Below are positions 33,839 through 45,165 of a stretch of DNA of 64,000 bases, piece after piece; positions within the stretch are counted from its first letter, which is position 1, and every line of letters starts with the position of its first letter. The position numbers were made by a program, and so were the translations under genes. The notes under the pieces are model-generated. The model worked only from the letters and a program-made list of their open reading frames with translations. It made no database searches and had not been told where the DNA came from. Location: the NCBI GenBank assembly GCA_023653785.1, contig JAMKCH010088327.1, forward strand, positions 1 through 64,000. Reading direction: 5' to 3'. The DNA is from Ophioderma brevispina (Eukaryota > Echinodermata > Ophiuroidea > Amphilepidida > Ophiodermatidae).

Positions 33839-34189
33839 TTTATACCATTTAAACAAGAATAAGTTAATATACATTTAGTTAATATGAATTCTGAACTCAT
33901 GAGTATTCAAGTAAAAACAACAACATTTATGCGGGCATTATATGTATGAAAATGGTTTTAGTTTGCAGGGTCAAAACATGGAAACCAAATGCCAAAATGA
34001 TTATCGATCAAGTGAGTGAGTGAGGTTTTTTTTCATCTAATCAATAAAGATAGGTGAAGGCTTTATGGAACCTCTTCACAGGTGGTGGTTGTATGAAGTA
34101 GGGTAAGTTGATGCGCCGTTTCTCCTGGTTTTAATTCTTTCCACCCAATGTGTGATTGGGTGCATTTTCACTGGTCATTAGTTAAAGAC

Positions 34190-34400
34190 CCTAGTGATTT
34201 GTAATGCAGAGAATAGAAAAAATAATCCCAAAAAACAGATTTTGCTGAGTGTATAACAAGGTGTAGGTAGTCTTGTGGGTATCCTAACATACCAAGCTGA
34301 AATAAACCTAATAAGGATAAAATCAGATGTTGTTAATAATATTGGTCATAGTGTGCGGACACTCACCTGCAACAGGTAATAGAGCTCATATCTTTGACCA
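34190..34400 (+). repeat. Dispersed repeat family L, copy 1
   Basis: AAGACCCTAGTGATTTG, CCTAACATACC, AAACCTAATAA and GCGGACACTCACCTGCAACA recur in the same order at 45830-46030. Both copies continue as unmatched sequence. Identity unknown. Confidence 0.6.
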
Positions 34401-34931
34401 CTGCTGTGATCTTCTTGCTGTGAATTTCAGTATTGTAGAAACACTACACAGAAGTATCCTTTAAAGCAGGCTGACAAATTTCAAACAGTTTGACACTCTC
34501 AGATGAATCGGATATTTCTAATGTTATACATGAATATGTCAGACCACAAAGCATTTTTCTTTGTGGCTCATTCACAGACAGGTGCCTAAGCATGTACCAA
34601 TAGTTTAAAATGTAACTCACCGTAGTAATATTGGCAATAATCTCCTGAATATATGGACTCAGATTTGAGCTAATCGGATGATGATGATGAGGATCTGCCT
34701 TTTGTGACTAATTAGACCAAATGTGGGTGACATTTGATCATTTAAAAGAGTCAAAATTTGTCATAATTGTCAGTGGTTTGCATGCTTGAGCCTAAGGGTG
34801 TGACATCTTGAAAATATGACCTAGATTTTGTCGGAAAAGTTCTGCTCTTGGATTATTCTGGACCACAGCCCTTCCAAACTCCATGATCGAAAATAGTTGT
34901 CTAACTGTGAAGGAAGGGGGAATTTGCTTTT

Positions 34932-35282
34932 TTAAAGGCGACTCAGAGATTTCACGAGGAGGCGCCCCCCAATTTTCAAACAAATCCTATTTTTGGCATA
35001 TACATAATGCTTGTCCATATACTAATCACAGTGTGAAAATTAGTTAAGCTCAAATCGAAGCTTTTCATATAGAAAATCAAACTTTGTTCTAAATCCGGAT
35101 ATGGAATTTTTGTTATACACAGTATCCTATGGCACGTAAAACTATATAAAATTACTGATCAAAACTAAATAACAATATTTTTTTTTTTTTTTTTTTTTAA
35201 TTTTTCTATTTTTTATTCTAGTTGACTATTTTTAGATATTACACAAAAAATATTTTTAAACATCCTTGAGTCACGCCTTTAA
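34932..35282 (+). mobile_element. MITE family D, copy 2
   Basis: TTAA at both edges; left end TTAAAGGCGACTCAGAGATT and right end TTGAGTCACGCCTTTAA. Internal words CATAATGCTTGTCCATATAC and CAGTATCCTATGGCACGTAA match the other copies. A T21 run (35178-35198) replaces part of the right half. Confidence 0.85.
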
Positions 35283-35289
35283 AGGCAAT

Positions 35290-35545
35290 GCTTGAATGCA
35301 ATTCTTGGTGCATTTTCAGCAATCGTGGTATAGGGATGGGTAAACAACTCTTGGTACAAAACAGCCAATTTGTTACACTGAGGGCATTCATTGAAGAAAC
35401 TATCAATACATACAACAAGGCGGTTCTCGAACCAAAAGTCTCGCCTGCTTCGCGTATAGCGGTAAGACAAAGAGCAGCACACCAGATTGCAACTGTACAA
35501 GTAGTGTCCAAAAGACGTTGTGCAAGCAGATACAGTGGCGGATGC
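35290..35545. other. Unassigned open segment on both strands
   Basis: Frames of 87 aa (plus) and at least 73 aa (minus, with RRDFWFENRLVVCIDSFFNE) are open across the same DNA, and its composition is less AT-biased than the flanks. I recognise no family on either strand. It ends at CAGTGGCGGATGCAG, a GGCG-type element end that abuts the C-rich minisatellite. Confidence 0.3.
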
Positions 35546-35554
35546 AGATGATCC

Positions 35555-36855
35555 CCCCTAACACCCACCCCCTCCCCAAACACTAAACACCCCACCCCTA
35601 TGCAACCCCTCCCCCATCCCCAACACCCCACCCCCTCCCAACACCCGGAAACAACACCACTCCCTTCCCCAACACCCGCAACACCCAACACTCTCAAAAC
35701 AACCCAAACAACCACACCCTCCCCACACCCGCAAAACCCACCTCTCCCCAACCACCCAAAACAACCAACCCCCTCCCCAAAACACCCCGCAACACCCACC
35801 CCCCTCCCCAAAACCCAGCAACACCCCACTCCCTCCCACAACACCCTGAACACCCCTCAATGCCTCGTAACACCCCACCTTCCCAACACCCGCATATACA
35901 CACACTCAACCTCCCCACCACCCCCAACCCGAAACACACACCCCCTCCAAAACCCACACCCTCCCCAAACCACCCCCAACACCACACCCCACCCAACCCC
36001 CAACTCTCCTCCCCAACACCCACCCAAACACCCCACTTCTCTCCCCACACCCGCAAACACACACCCCCTCCCCAACACACCGCAACACCCACCCCCTCCC
36101 AACACCCGCACACCCCTCCCCAACAACGCAAGACCCCAACCCCTCGGCCACCACCACCGCAAACACCCACCCCTCCCCCACACCCACAGCAACACCCACC
36201 CCCTCCCCAACACACCACCACAACAACCCACCCCCCTCCCAAACACCCCGCAACACCCCCACCCCCCTCCCCAAAACACCCAGCACAACACTCCACCCTC
36301 CCCAACACCTTACATCTCACCAACACCTCCGACAACACCCACCCCTCCCCAACACCCCGCAACACCCCACCCTCCCAACACACCGCAACACCACCAACAC
36401 ACCCCACCCCTCCCAACACACCGCAACACCCCACCCCATACCAACACCCAACCTCTCCCCAAAACCCGCAACCAACCACCCTGCCAACACCCCACCCCCT
36501 CCCACAACCTGCCAACCCCCAATCCCTCCCCAACCCCCCCAATCCCTCCCCAAACACCGACAACACCCCAACCCGCCCTAACACCCCGCAACAGCCCACC
36601 CCTCCCCCCAACCAACACCCAACCCCGTACCCCAACACCCAGCAATACCCCAGCCCCCTCACCAACACCATCCCCCTCCCACACCCCATCCCCTCCCCAA
36701 CACCCCAGCCCTCTCCCAACCCCCAGCCCCCTCCTCAACACCCCTCCCAGCACAACACACCACCCTGCACCACCCTACCCCCCTCCCCAACCCCGCACCA
36801 ACAACCGACCCCCCTCCCAAACACCCACCCCGCCCCAACACCCACCTGCTCCATG
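35555..36855 (+). repeat. C-rich minisatellite, ~1.3 kb
   Basis: Degenerate head-to-tail repeats of about 25-30 bp built from CCCTCCCC, AACACCC and GCAACACCC. The plus strand has almost only C and A with few G or T, so stop codons are rare. That explains the 439-aa and 332-aa Pro/Thr/His frames and the Gly/Val/Cys/Trp frames on the minus strand. None is a gene. The minus strand is rich in GGGG blocks and could form G-quadruplexes. Confidence 0.9.
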
Positions 36856-36859
36856 TAAC

Positions 36860-37985
36860 ACAGACATATTGCATATCCAAGTACTTTTCAGCTATACGCA
36901 ATACAACCTATTTAATTAGGTCAATGTAACACAAAATACCGCTTTAATTGACCCACATGCACTTTGCACCTTAATTATGATGCACACAAAAGATGAATGC
37001 CAGAATAGTCTTATGTAGTGAAGAAATTTTGCATAATCCGATGTAACGTTCAGCGATACAGCAAATTATGCATATTAATTAGCTATTTACTACCTAAGCC
37101 GCAGTAGATCACGTTATCAAATGGCAAACAAGATGTCACCATCATAGGCTCTCATGCCGTGAAGGAATTTTGTGTATCCGATGTACCGTTTCCAAAATTA
37201 CAACAATACGCTGATTTTCTGCATATTAATTAGCTCTTTGCATACTCAATTTGCCCGAATAGGCCCCAAAATCTAATCAGGTCGAGAATCTCAGCCCGCT
37301 CCTTCCACCAGTTAATCATTATACGCCTATGGAACTCCTGAAAAACTCTTGTACACAAGCCTTTTTTCTTAAATTAGCAAATTAGACATTTAATTAGCAT
37401 ATTACGCCCAAACTGCCACTTTGAACCCAATTATGTTCACACAAAAGATGAGACCTAGATTCTTTCATGTAGCGCAAGGAATTTGGCCTATCGAGTACGT
37501 TTTTTCAGAGATACAGTAAGTAGCTATTTAATTGCTCATTTTGAAACTAAGCCGCATATATCACACCACTTTTCAATTTTTTACAAAAAAGATGCGCCAC
37601 CATGATCGGCTTTCAGCAGTGAAGGAATTTTGTGTATCCGATGTACCGTATTAAAAATGTATAGCAAATACGCTGATTTTTGCATATTAATTAGCTCATT
37701 GCTACTTAATTGCCCGAAATACGCCCGAAATCAATCAGTTCGAGAATCTCCCGCCCGCTCCCTTTGTTCACCAAGGTTACATCATTATTCGCCTTACGGA
37801 AAATACATGAACACTTGTACACAAGCCATTGGCAAGAAAATTTCGTAATTATGCAAATGAGATATTAATTAGACATATTTTACGCCAAAATCTAATCAAG
37901 TCGGGAACCATGGACCCGCTCATTTCCACCAAGTTACCCATCGTAACCCTTACGGAACTCAGATAAATCGTACACAAGCAGGGAA
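36860..37985 (+). repeat. Higher-order tandem repeat (~460 bp from ~140-bp subunits)
   Basis: Markers recur about 460 bp apart: CACACAAAAGATGA at 36981 and 37439, and GAAGGAATTTTGTGTATCCG at 37161 and 37621. Related subunits start at 37020 and about 37482. GCATATTAATTAGCT and TGTACACAAGCC occur in each large unit. It ends at a GACA microsatellite. The arrangement recalls Helitron-related elements with central tandem repeats and a terminal microsatellite; that is inference. Confidence 0.75.
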
Positions 37986-37999
37986 CACGGACGGCCGAG

Positions 38000-38039
38000 C
38001 AGACAGACAGCATGACAGACAGACAGACAGACAGACAGA
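38000..38039 (+). repeat. (CAGA)n microsatellite
   Basis: CAGA/GACA tetranucleotides with one CATGA interruption terminate the 460-bp tandem repeat. Confidence 0.9.
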
Positions 38040-38511
38040 AAAGTGATTACTAAGTAACTGCCGAACAAAGTTCAGGCGGAGACAAAAAATGGTGGCGCAA
38101 AACGGCGATTTTCCTTAAAAAAAATTTAGTTTTACACCAAATCTCAAGGGAGTAAAGCCGAAGAGGGTGCATTAACATACAAATCATGATTGTAGGCCTA
38201 TATGCAAGATTCCCATCTCGGGTTGTTCTGATTTACAGGGTGGGTAATAGCTCTGAATATCACTTGTCAAATGTGTTTGCACTGCTTAAAATTGTTCCAA
38301 AAATCTACAAATAAAAGGGAATTTTGCATGAGGGTCAAACAGGTGTGTGGAGCACTGACCTTAAAAGGCAGTATCAGCATGAAGAGAGATTTCAGTAGCT
38401 TCCCACAATGCATTGCTTCCAAGGAGGTTTTGTGCAGCTACTGATGAATCGTTAGAGATGAACATGGCTAAATTGACAAGTACTTGTCACAAACTTGCAT
38501 TTTAAAGGACG

Positions 38512-38865
38512 ACTCAGAGATTTCCCGATGAGGGCGCCCTCAGTTTCAAAAAAATGGGTTTTTATTGCATGTACATAATGCTCTTCATATACTAGTCACT
38601 GTGTGAAATAGCTATAGCTCAAAGCGAAAGTCCTTCATATAGAAAATCAATCTTTGTTTAAAAATTCCGGACCTAAATTTTGTTATAACAGTATCCTACG
38701 GCACTGTTATATTATACACATAAATGTTTACTGCATCAAAACGAACACTCCGATTCATCTCAAAACTTTGGAATTGGCATTCTAGGTGACTATCTTTAGT
38801 TTAATTTATTATTTTTAATTAATATATTAAAAAAAATTATATCAAAATCTCTGAGTCAGACTTAA
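38512..38865 (+). mobile_element. MITE family D, copy 3 (complete)
   Basis: TTAA at 38512-38515 and 38862-38865. The left end TTAAAGGACGACTCAGAGAT and right end ATCTCTGAGTCAGACTTAA form the TIR. It is colinear with copy 2 except for the T-run segment. Confidence 0.85.
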
Positions 38866-38959
38866 GAATGTTTTCATCTCTCACGATTCACATGAGTACG
38901 TGTACAACAAAACTTCCATGGAAAAGCAAGAATGTGGGAAGCTCTGATATATTATCTTA

Positions 38960-39230
38960 TGGGAATGTGTGGCAGTAAAGATCCCCAGGTTACACATCTG
39001 CTCCCAATTCTTAAGCCCTCCCACTCCCCATTTCCCAAAATTTAAGCTCCATTGCCACAACTTTGGAGAAATTGAATTTTCAGCTCCACATTCTCTAATT
39101 TGGCCCAAAATTTAAGTTCTAAAGACCTATAAAATTGGTCCAAAATTAAGTTCTAAAGAAATTTTTTCTAAAATTTCAGTTCTCAAGCCCCCCTCTCCCC
39201 AGTTCAACACTTTGCACTGCACACCTCTAT
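38960..39230 (-). repeat. Dispersed repeat family N, copy 2
   Basis: The inverse of 8160-8380: it ends CACTTTGCACTGCACACCTC and contains repeated CCAAAATT(T)AAGTTCTAAAG words. It abuts the hAT-like MITE at 39238. Confidence 0.55.
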
Positions 39231-39237
39231 CAAAACC

Positions 39238-39331
39238 CAGAGGGTGTATTGAGTCAATCCCACAATGCACCAGTTTTGGGAAATTTCATCTCAATGCAAT
39301 GCATTATGGGATTGGTTCAAAACATCCTCTG
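39238..39331 (+). mobile_element. hAT-like MITE, 94-bp deletion form
   Basis: CAGAGGGTGTATTGAGTCAA and the inverse edge GGTTCAAAACATCCTCTG enclose little more than the two arms (CCCACAATGCACCAG / TGCATTATGGGAT). The flanks ATCAAAAC and ACCAAAAC suggest an 8-bp duplication with one mismatch. It is an internally deleted relative of the elements at 4303 and 50718. Confidence 0.75.
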
Positions 39332-39630
39332 ACCAAAACCCAAGTTCAGTGTTCCTCCACGATAGAACCCTCATCTTCTATATTATTGATTTGATAAAAA
39401 CATTGATATAGAGAGTCTGTATTTAAATCCCGTTAAGACGCCCTTAACTGATCATGCCATGGGAGGCTTTGCTCACTTTGCTTGCTCCACTTTCACAGAT
39501 AGTAATTCTTTTGACCCACAATTTCATAATTGTTTTACAGGCCCTGAGAGATCTTGGAGGGAAGTTATTTGCTACAAAATTCAAAGGGGAGAGAAACTGC
39601 TGGGATAGTGATATTTGGGAAGGACAAATG

Positions 39631-39970
39631 ACTATAGTGTGTTCACTATAAGATGAAACATGACCTTTGATGAAGTACATTGAGATAACACTAGGGAAGG
39701 CCAAGGTCATAATGTAACCCTAGGGTAAATATACTATAGTAGCTATAGTGTGTTCACTATAAGATGAAACATGACCTTTGATAAAGTACATTGAGATAAC
39801 ACTAGGGAAGGCCAAGGTCATAATGCAACCCTAAGGTAAATATACTATAGTAGCCATAGTGTGTTCACTATAAGATGAAACATGACCTTTGATAAAGTAC
39901 ATTGAGATAACACATGGGAAGGCCTAGGTCATAATGCAACCCTAGGGTAAATATACTACAGTAGCTATAG
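39631..39970 (+). repeat. 111-bp tandem repeat, three copies
   Basis: GTTCACTATAAGATGAAACA starts at 39641, 39752 and 39863, so the period is exactly 111. Units share GAAGGCCAAGGTCATAATG and AAATATACTATAGTAGC. Copies are very similar, which suggests recent amplification. Frames across it are repeat products. Confidence 0.95.
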
Positions 39971-40084
39971 TGTATTTTGGCACAACTTGGAGCCTCTCCT
40001 CTGACACAATGTGTAGAATATAAGTGGCAAAAGGATGGGGTCATGTTCCACCTTGCACTAAACATGGTATAGAATATGGAATTC

Positions 40085-40251
40085 CAGGGGGTACCCAGGT
40101 CTGGAGGACCTTGGGTGCGGTTGGTGTGCGGACTGCGGAGGACCTCTAATATAAGTAAAAATAGGCTGATTTTGTATATTTTTTTGCAATTCATGGGGTG
40201 CTCACGCTGCCACCGCACCCCGGCTGGGTCCCGGGGCTGGCTACGCCGATG
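40085..40251 (+). mobile_element. GGCGTA-ended MITE with 5-bp TSD, copy 4
   Basis: The ends are CAGGGGGTACCCAGG and GGCTACGCCGATG, flanked by AATTC on both sides (40080-40084 and 40252-40256). It repeats the 5-bp duplication seen at 23797 and so supports that TSD length for the family. Confidence 0.7.
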
Positions 40252-40256
40252 AATTC

Positions 40257-41348
40257 TCTCCTTTTTTGATCCTTAATAATGCCAGTTTATGTAATTCACA
40301 TCTTGCTGATAAATTTTCAAAGCTATATAGTTTCTGCTGCTAACCAGCAAAATTTTATTCTTGGACCAGCCGCTCTCTCTCAAAAAAGTTTACCTTCTTT
40401 GACCACCCTGTACATTGTTTTGTCATAACACCCTTAACTTAACACAATGTAAATGACATTCCAGCTATCAATCATGATTTCAACAGCCAGCCAAAAGTGC
40501 AGCTCACTATAACCTGGTAGCCTAGCCTACGATGACATGCTGATATTTACACTGGATAGATTACATGGCACGACTCAAAGATGACTGCCCAAACTGCAAG
40601 TTTAGAGATGAGAGGGAGATGAAGTTGGTGTTATGATGATGTGGATATCATAGACTGATTGTTTTGCCCATGGATTGTCGATTTGGGTCAGTTTCTTGAA
40701 GGCTTGTGTCTATATTAGAGGTAGCTTTGCGTCTTGTCTGGTGTCTGTGGCGAGTTGTGGGCTTTGGTTGGTCTTTTGAAGCGATTAGATTACTGCGGGA
40801 TGGCACCGAGTGGCTTCACGTTTTGTCAACAACTATTGATTTTCCAATCAATGCACACTTTATTATTATCATCATCAACACTATGCCATCAACAGTAGGG
40901 ACAATCACTCTGCCATCTTTTTATTTGTCATGCTCCTTCTACTCCTCTGCATAAATTGCGGTGTATATTCCGTACCTCTGTGCAGTGATGTCATAACATT
41001 TACGCCCGCGTCAAGAAATGCCATCTTTGTCCGCGTGTAAAATCTTTCCAAATCGGTACAAGTGATTTACTCCTGCGACCAACAAATCTCGCGTCGCGCA
41101 CAGAGGTAGAGGCATGGACTATAGTCCTTTCGGGATGAGAGAACTCAACTTTGATTTAGATGGGTGTGCTCCGGACCTGGTCCATCATCAATCACCAAAC
41201 ATTTGGGTACTCATGCTTATGAATTGAAAACAACCCCGTTTTTACATTTTTGGGTGAAGAAAACACCCCTTTTATTCCACAAAATCATGGCTTAAAAAGA
41301 CCCCTTTTTGGCAAAATCACAAATCTTTTAATTTTCCACCCTGGGTAT
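40257..41348. other. Intergenic, no supported gene
   Basis: An 82-aa frame (40706-40954) starts in a G/T-rich stretch and has no recognisable domain. No repeat edge was placed. Confidence 0.4.
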
Positions 41349-41480
41349 GTATGTTTATAAATATAGTCAAGAGAGCAGGTTATGAACTATTTTTACCCAG
41401 AACAGACTATAAATGTGATTTAATATAGTATTGGACTATACTTTGGTGAGTATGTAGGTATCAAGGGAGTAAATTGTAAC
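41349..41480 (+). repeat. ~136-bp tandem repeat, left part
   Basis: Words AATATAGTCAAG, GAACAGACTATAAATG and GGACTATACTTTGGTGAGTA recur at 42361-42640 and, more degenerately, 44180-44370. The array is split by MITE A copy 3 and MITE B copy 4. Confidence 0.65.
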
Positions 41481-41485
41481 CGATT

Positions 41486-41829
41486 TTAAAGGTGCGTGTT
41501 TCGATCCTTTTTGGACCCCCCCCCCCCCCCCCTTTACCCGGAAGTAGTATCAATTTTGATATCAGATGAAAGGCCATATTTTTCTCATTGTCATCCTGAA
41601 ATTTGAGCCCTCAAATCCTTTTCATTCCCAAGATAAACAAAAAACTGCCGAATTAATGGTTAACCATCAAGCACAGTATTGAATAGGGCTTTGCAACATG
41701 CATTCTTGGTTCTACCATTAAAAAAAAAAGTTTGTTTCCCACTGTACTTGATGGGGCGTATGTGCGAGTGCCAGGCTCTCATATCAAGTAGAGAACACAA
41801 TAAACATAAATCAGAACAAGCACCTTTAA
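41486..41829 (+). mobile_element. MITE family A, copy 3
   Basis: The left end is TTAAAGGTGCGTGTTTCGAT and the right end AATCAGAACAAGCACCTTTAA. A C17 run (41516-41532) stands where other copies have only a few C. Its right TTAA is also the left TTAA of MITE B copy 4, so the two elements share one target site. Confidence 0.85.
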
Positions 41830-42350
41830 AGCAATATTAGCACATTTTTTTGAAGAGCACCCTCAATTTTTCAAAAATGTTGAGATTCTTACACGGTTGC
41901 ATTGGTAACGGGCTAGTAAACTATACCTGTGAATGGTTAAGCTCGAAAATGTCTATGTGTCACAAATGAAGGAATTTTGTAATTAGAATAATTAATATCG
42001 GGATCCCGATAATAATTCAACGGCTGCTGGAAACGGCCTTCCAATGTGAAATAGCCGGCAAATAGCGCCATGTACGCTCATCCATTAGTTGTTTTATTGG
42101 TTCAGGCAAGTCAAGTTAGAGGTTATTTTCTCGAGGTGGCACTATCTCATCATGGACGGACATAAACGTAGCATTTCCAGCTCCGCTGTTAAGTCCAATC
42201 TGAGATCCCAATTTTAATTACAGAATCTCTTATTTTATGATAAATACGCATTTTTTAGCATTCTCGTTTGCAGGTATAGTTTCAAAGACAATTACCAACA
42301 TATCTCTGCAAAAATATTAAATTTTGAAAATTGGGGGCGCTCTTCAAGTA
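41826..42350 (+). mobile_element. MITE family B, copy 4 (unoccupied site)
   Basis: It begins TTAAAGCAATATTAGCACAT, is colinear with copy 3, and ends within the right TIR at GGGGGCGCTCTTCAA before switching to tandem-repeat sequence. At 42189 it has the single TTAA that is duplicated around the 627-bp element in copy 3. Confidence 0.8.
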
Positions 42351-42360
42351 TGGGATTATA

Positions 42361-42640
42361 GTTGGCTGAGTATATATGTATATAAACATAGTCTATGGTA
42401 CATATATAGTCAAAGGGTAAGGTGATTCATTACCCAGTTTACATGGAACAGATTATAGATGAGATTATACGCTAGTATGGGTTCGTACTTGGGTGTGTAT
42501 GTATGCATGCACATAAATAGTCTGTGGAAAATATAAATGTAGTCAGTGGAGTGGGGCAGTTCATGACCTATTCTACATGGAACAGACTATAGATAAGATA
42601 ATAAGATAGTATGGGACTATACTTGGGTGAGTATTATGCA
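42361..42640 (+). repeat. ~136-bp tandem repeat, right part
   Basis: TACATGGAACAGA(T/C)TATAGAT occurs near 42440 and 42576, and TGGG(T/A)..TACTTGGGTG follows each, giving a period near 136 bp. Confidence 0.75.
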
Positions 42641-44179
42641 TTTAAATGTTCCATGTATTCCAGCTACAGCCCATTTTACCTTGTTATAACATAATATCTA
42701 GGTTTTCCAACCGTTTCTTTCTAGACCAGTTTTTTCCTGCGGAATCGATCCAATGTATTTTGCCGCAAAAAACCTTGAGCATTCGAAGAAACCGCCCAAA
42801 TCAAAATGGCCACCACAAAACACTAAAAATTGTATGTTAATGTACTCAAAAGTTTGTAATTTTTGCCTGTCCAGTCAAAACACACAGTTGTTACCAATTA
42901 AAATTAAACATGATTCATTAACCTCGTATTAAGATATTCATAGGCCGAGCCATACAACAAAGCGTCTGATTTTACTTATTTTTGACTGTAGTGAAGGTGG
43001 AGTGGGAGTGGGGGCTAATTATATCAGGGGTTACGAATGGTACTTGGTAGAGATACCATACTTAGCAATAAATATTATAGAACCTTATAAATAGCTTCCA
43101 CAATTTGATAATCAATCCAATCCTAAACCATTCAAAATGGCTCCCAAAATGGCAAATCATTTACTTCATAGAGCCAAGCGTTGCCCATGGTTTTTTGTGT
43201 AATATCACTATACTCATTCCGAGCATTTAAATATCACAACATACTCAAAGTGATTGATATCTGCATGATGGCGTCCTAGATTGGCGTTCAATAGTGGCTG
43301 CAAAATTTGTCAATCAAAATGGTCAGTAATTCCCATTCACGCTGTAGGCTAAAGATTATATTTTAGGGTGTTTAGTTAGATTATCACTTCCAAAAATCGC
43401 AGTAAGGTTATCTCATGGGTCACTTGATTCGTTATTCATCAAATATCTCAATATGGAAGGCCAATGGACGCCGCCAAAAATCTACCCAAAACAAAGAAAC
43501 ATATATCTCTAGACGATTGTGATCAGATTTTTCGCCACTAAGTAATTGCAATTTCTAGCCATGGATACCCCTCTTGGGTGGCATCTTACATGCATCGATT
43601 CCTCTGATTACTAAACAAATGAATGTGTCACATTGATCTGATCGACTTACAATGACATACACAGACGCTGCAGTAGAAGTAGACACAGCTTACATTACTA
43701 GGCATTCGTAAGCCATCTTTGATCCTAGAATGAGGAAGTTTTAATCACAATTTTTAAAAATATTTCTTATGGTTTTAATAATTGATGTCTTGACCTGCCA
43801 AAACCAACACCGGGATATATACCCAACTTAACCTGCTGTCAAAGTAGATCACAATCACACACTTTATTGTATTGACGGCCATATTGAATTTTTAACTTTT
43901 AAATTGAAAAGAGGTCCTATATTAAAATGGTCACACTGAATGTTTTACCGAGACATGGCTGAAAATTACACTTTGTGAGTGAACAAGAGATGACTGTTTT
44001 GGTGGCCATTTTGAGGTTTTGCGTTTCTACAAACATGCTCAGTGTGGTTGCTCGTCTGGCATCCATCGTAATTCAAGAATCAAACAAGAAAAACTGGTCA
44101 GAAAACCTCTGAAAAAACATTCATATAGCTAATAAAACAAGGTTGAATTAGGTATCATGGAATCTGTAAGCCTGTACTA
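42641..44179. other. Intergenic with scattered AAAATGGC words, no gene
   Basis: Words such as CAAAATGGCCACC, AAAATGGCTCCC and GGTGGCCATTTTGAGG are dispersed in both orientations, as in 25.5-26.1 kb. No open frame of note. A relation to the 25.5-kb inverted repeat is possible but not aligned. Confidence 0.4.
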
Positions 44180-44370
44180 ATGGTAATATAGTCAAGGAGA
44201 CAGTTCATGGCCTTAGTCTACATCTACACGGAAGCCTATAGAGGAATTATCTGCCTAGGATGGGCTATACTTTGAGTTTGAGGCAATATAGTCTGTGATG
44301 AATATCAATACAGTCAGTGGAGCAGTTCATGACCAATTCTACCTGGAACAGACTATAGATCAGATTTGGC
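44180..44370 (+). repeat. ~136-bp repeat, degenerate outlier copies
   Basis: AATATAGTCAAGGAGACAGTTC, GTCAGTGGAGCAGTTCATGA and GGAACAGACTATAGATCAGA match 42361-42640, about 1.5 kb away from the main array. Confidence 0.6.
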
Positions 44371-44625
44371 CTATGGGTATACAAGCACTTCCTCCTCCTC
44401 CATCAGGAGCAAAGATCATAATGATCGGTTATACACACAGAAATCGTACATTTTATTTCATGTAAAAGAGAGGCTAACCAGCCGTGAAATTTTGATTGGT
44501 TTATCTAACCTTGTTTCCAGACAAGGTTGATATATTTGTTCAGCGGACTAGAAAATTGCTGAATAAACCTGGGAATAACACAACTAAAGCTTAATAATGC
44601 CACAATGAATACAGGTGTGTTAGTT

Positions 44626-44974
44626 TTAAAGGTGCTTGTTCCGATTTATGTGTATTGTGTTCTCTACTTGATATGAGAGCCTGGCACTTGCACATACACC
44701 CCATCAAGTACTGCAGGAAACAAACTTGCGATTTTGATAGTAGACGCAATAATGCATGTTGCAAAGCCCTATTCAATACTGTGCTAATATTGATGGTTAT
44801 AACCACTAAAACGGTGTTTTTTTGTTTTTATCTTGGGAATGAAATGGATTTGAGGGCTCAAATTTCAGGACGACAATGAGAAAAATACGGCCTTTCATCT
44901 CATATTAAAATCGATACTACTTCCGGGTAAATCAGGGGGTGGGTCCCAAAGACGATTGGAGCACGCACCTTTAA
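44626..44974 (-). mobile_element. MITE family A, copy 4, with 39-bp flanking duplication
   Basis: The ends are TTAAAGGTGCTTGTTCCGAT and the inverse edge GGAGCACGCACCTTTAA, with TTAA outside. Flanking DNA is unusual: the 39 bp from TTAATAATGCC to TAGTTTTAA just left (44591-44629) are repeated just right (44971-45009) with one mismatch. Confidence 0.85.
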
Positions 44975-45107
44975 TAATGCCACAATGAATACAGGTGTGC
45001 TAGTTTTAATATCTGCACTTTACTTTTAAAAAAACATATGCTAGCTACAAGGCTAATTTTCAGCCCGCAATAGTGGTATCATATGTCATGCTGGATGTCT
45101 ATTTGTG

Positions 45108-45141
45108 TGTTTGTGTCTGTCTCATGTCTGTCTGTCTATCT
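45108..45141 (+). repeat. GTCT microsatellite
   Basis: Interrupted TGTCTGTCTGTCTATCTG-type sequence adjoining the 159-bp tandem repeat. Confidence 0.7.
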
Positions 45142-45165
45142 GTTTTTCTTCATAAATCGACTGTA

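Noticed and set aside
35600..36919. 439-aa and 332-aa Pro/Thr/His-rich frames and the 341-aa Gly/Val/Trp-rich antisense frame
   Set aside because: All lie in the C-rich minisatellite, which lacks T and G on one strand and so has few stop codons in any frame. Open frames on both strands over the same DNA, with no domain, are a composition effect.
39631..39970. Short protein frames over the 111-bp repeat
   Set aside because: They repeat with the DNA unit and end at the array edge.
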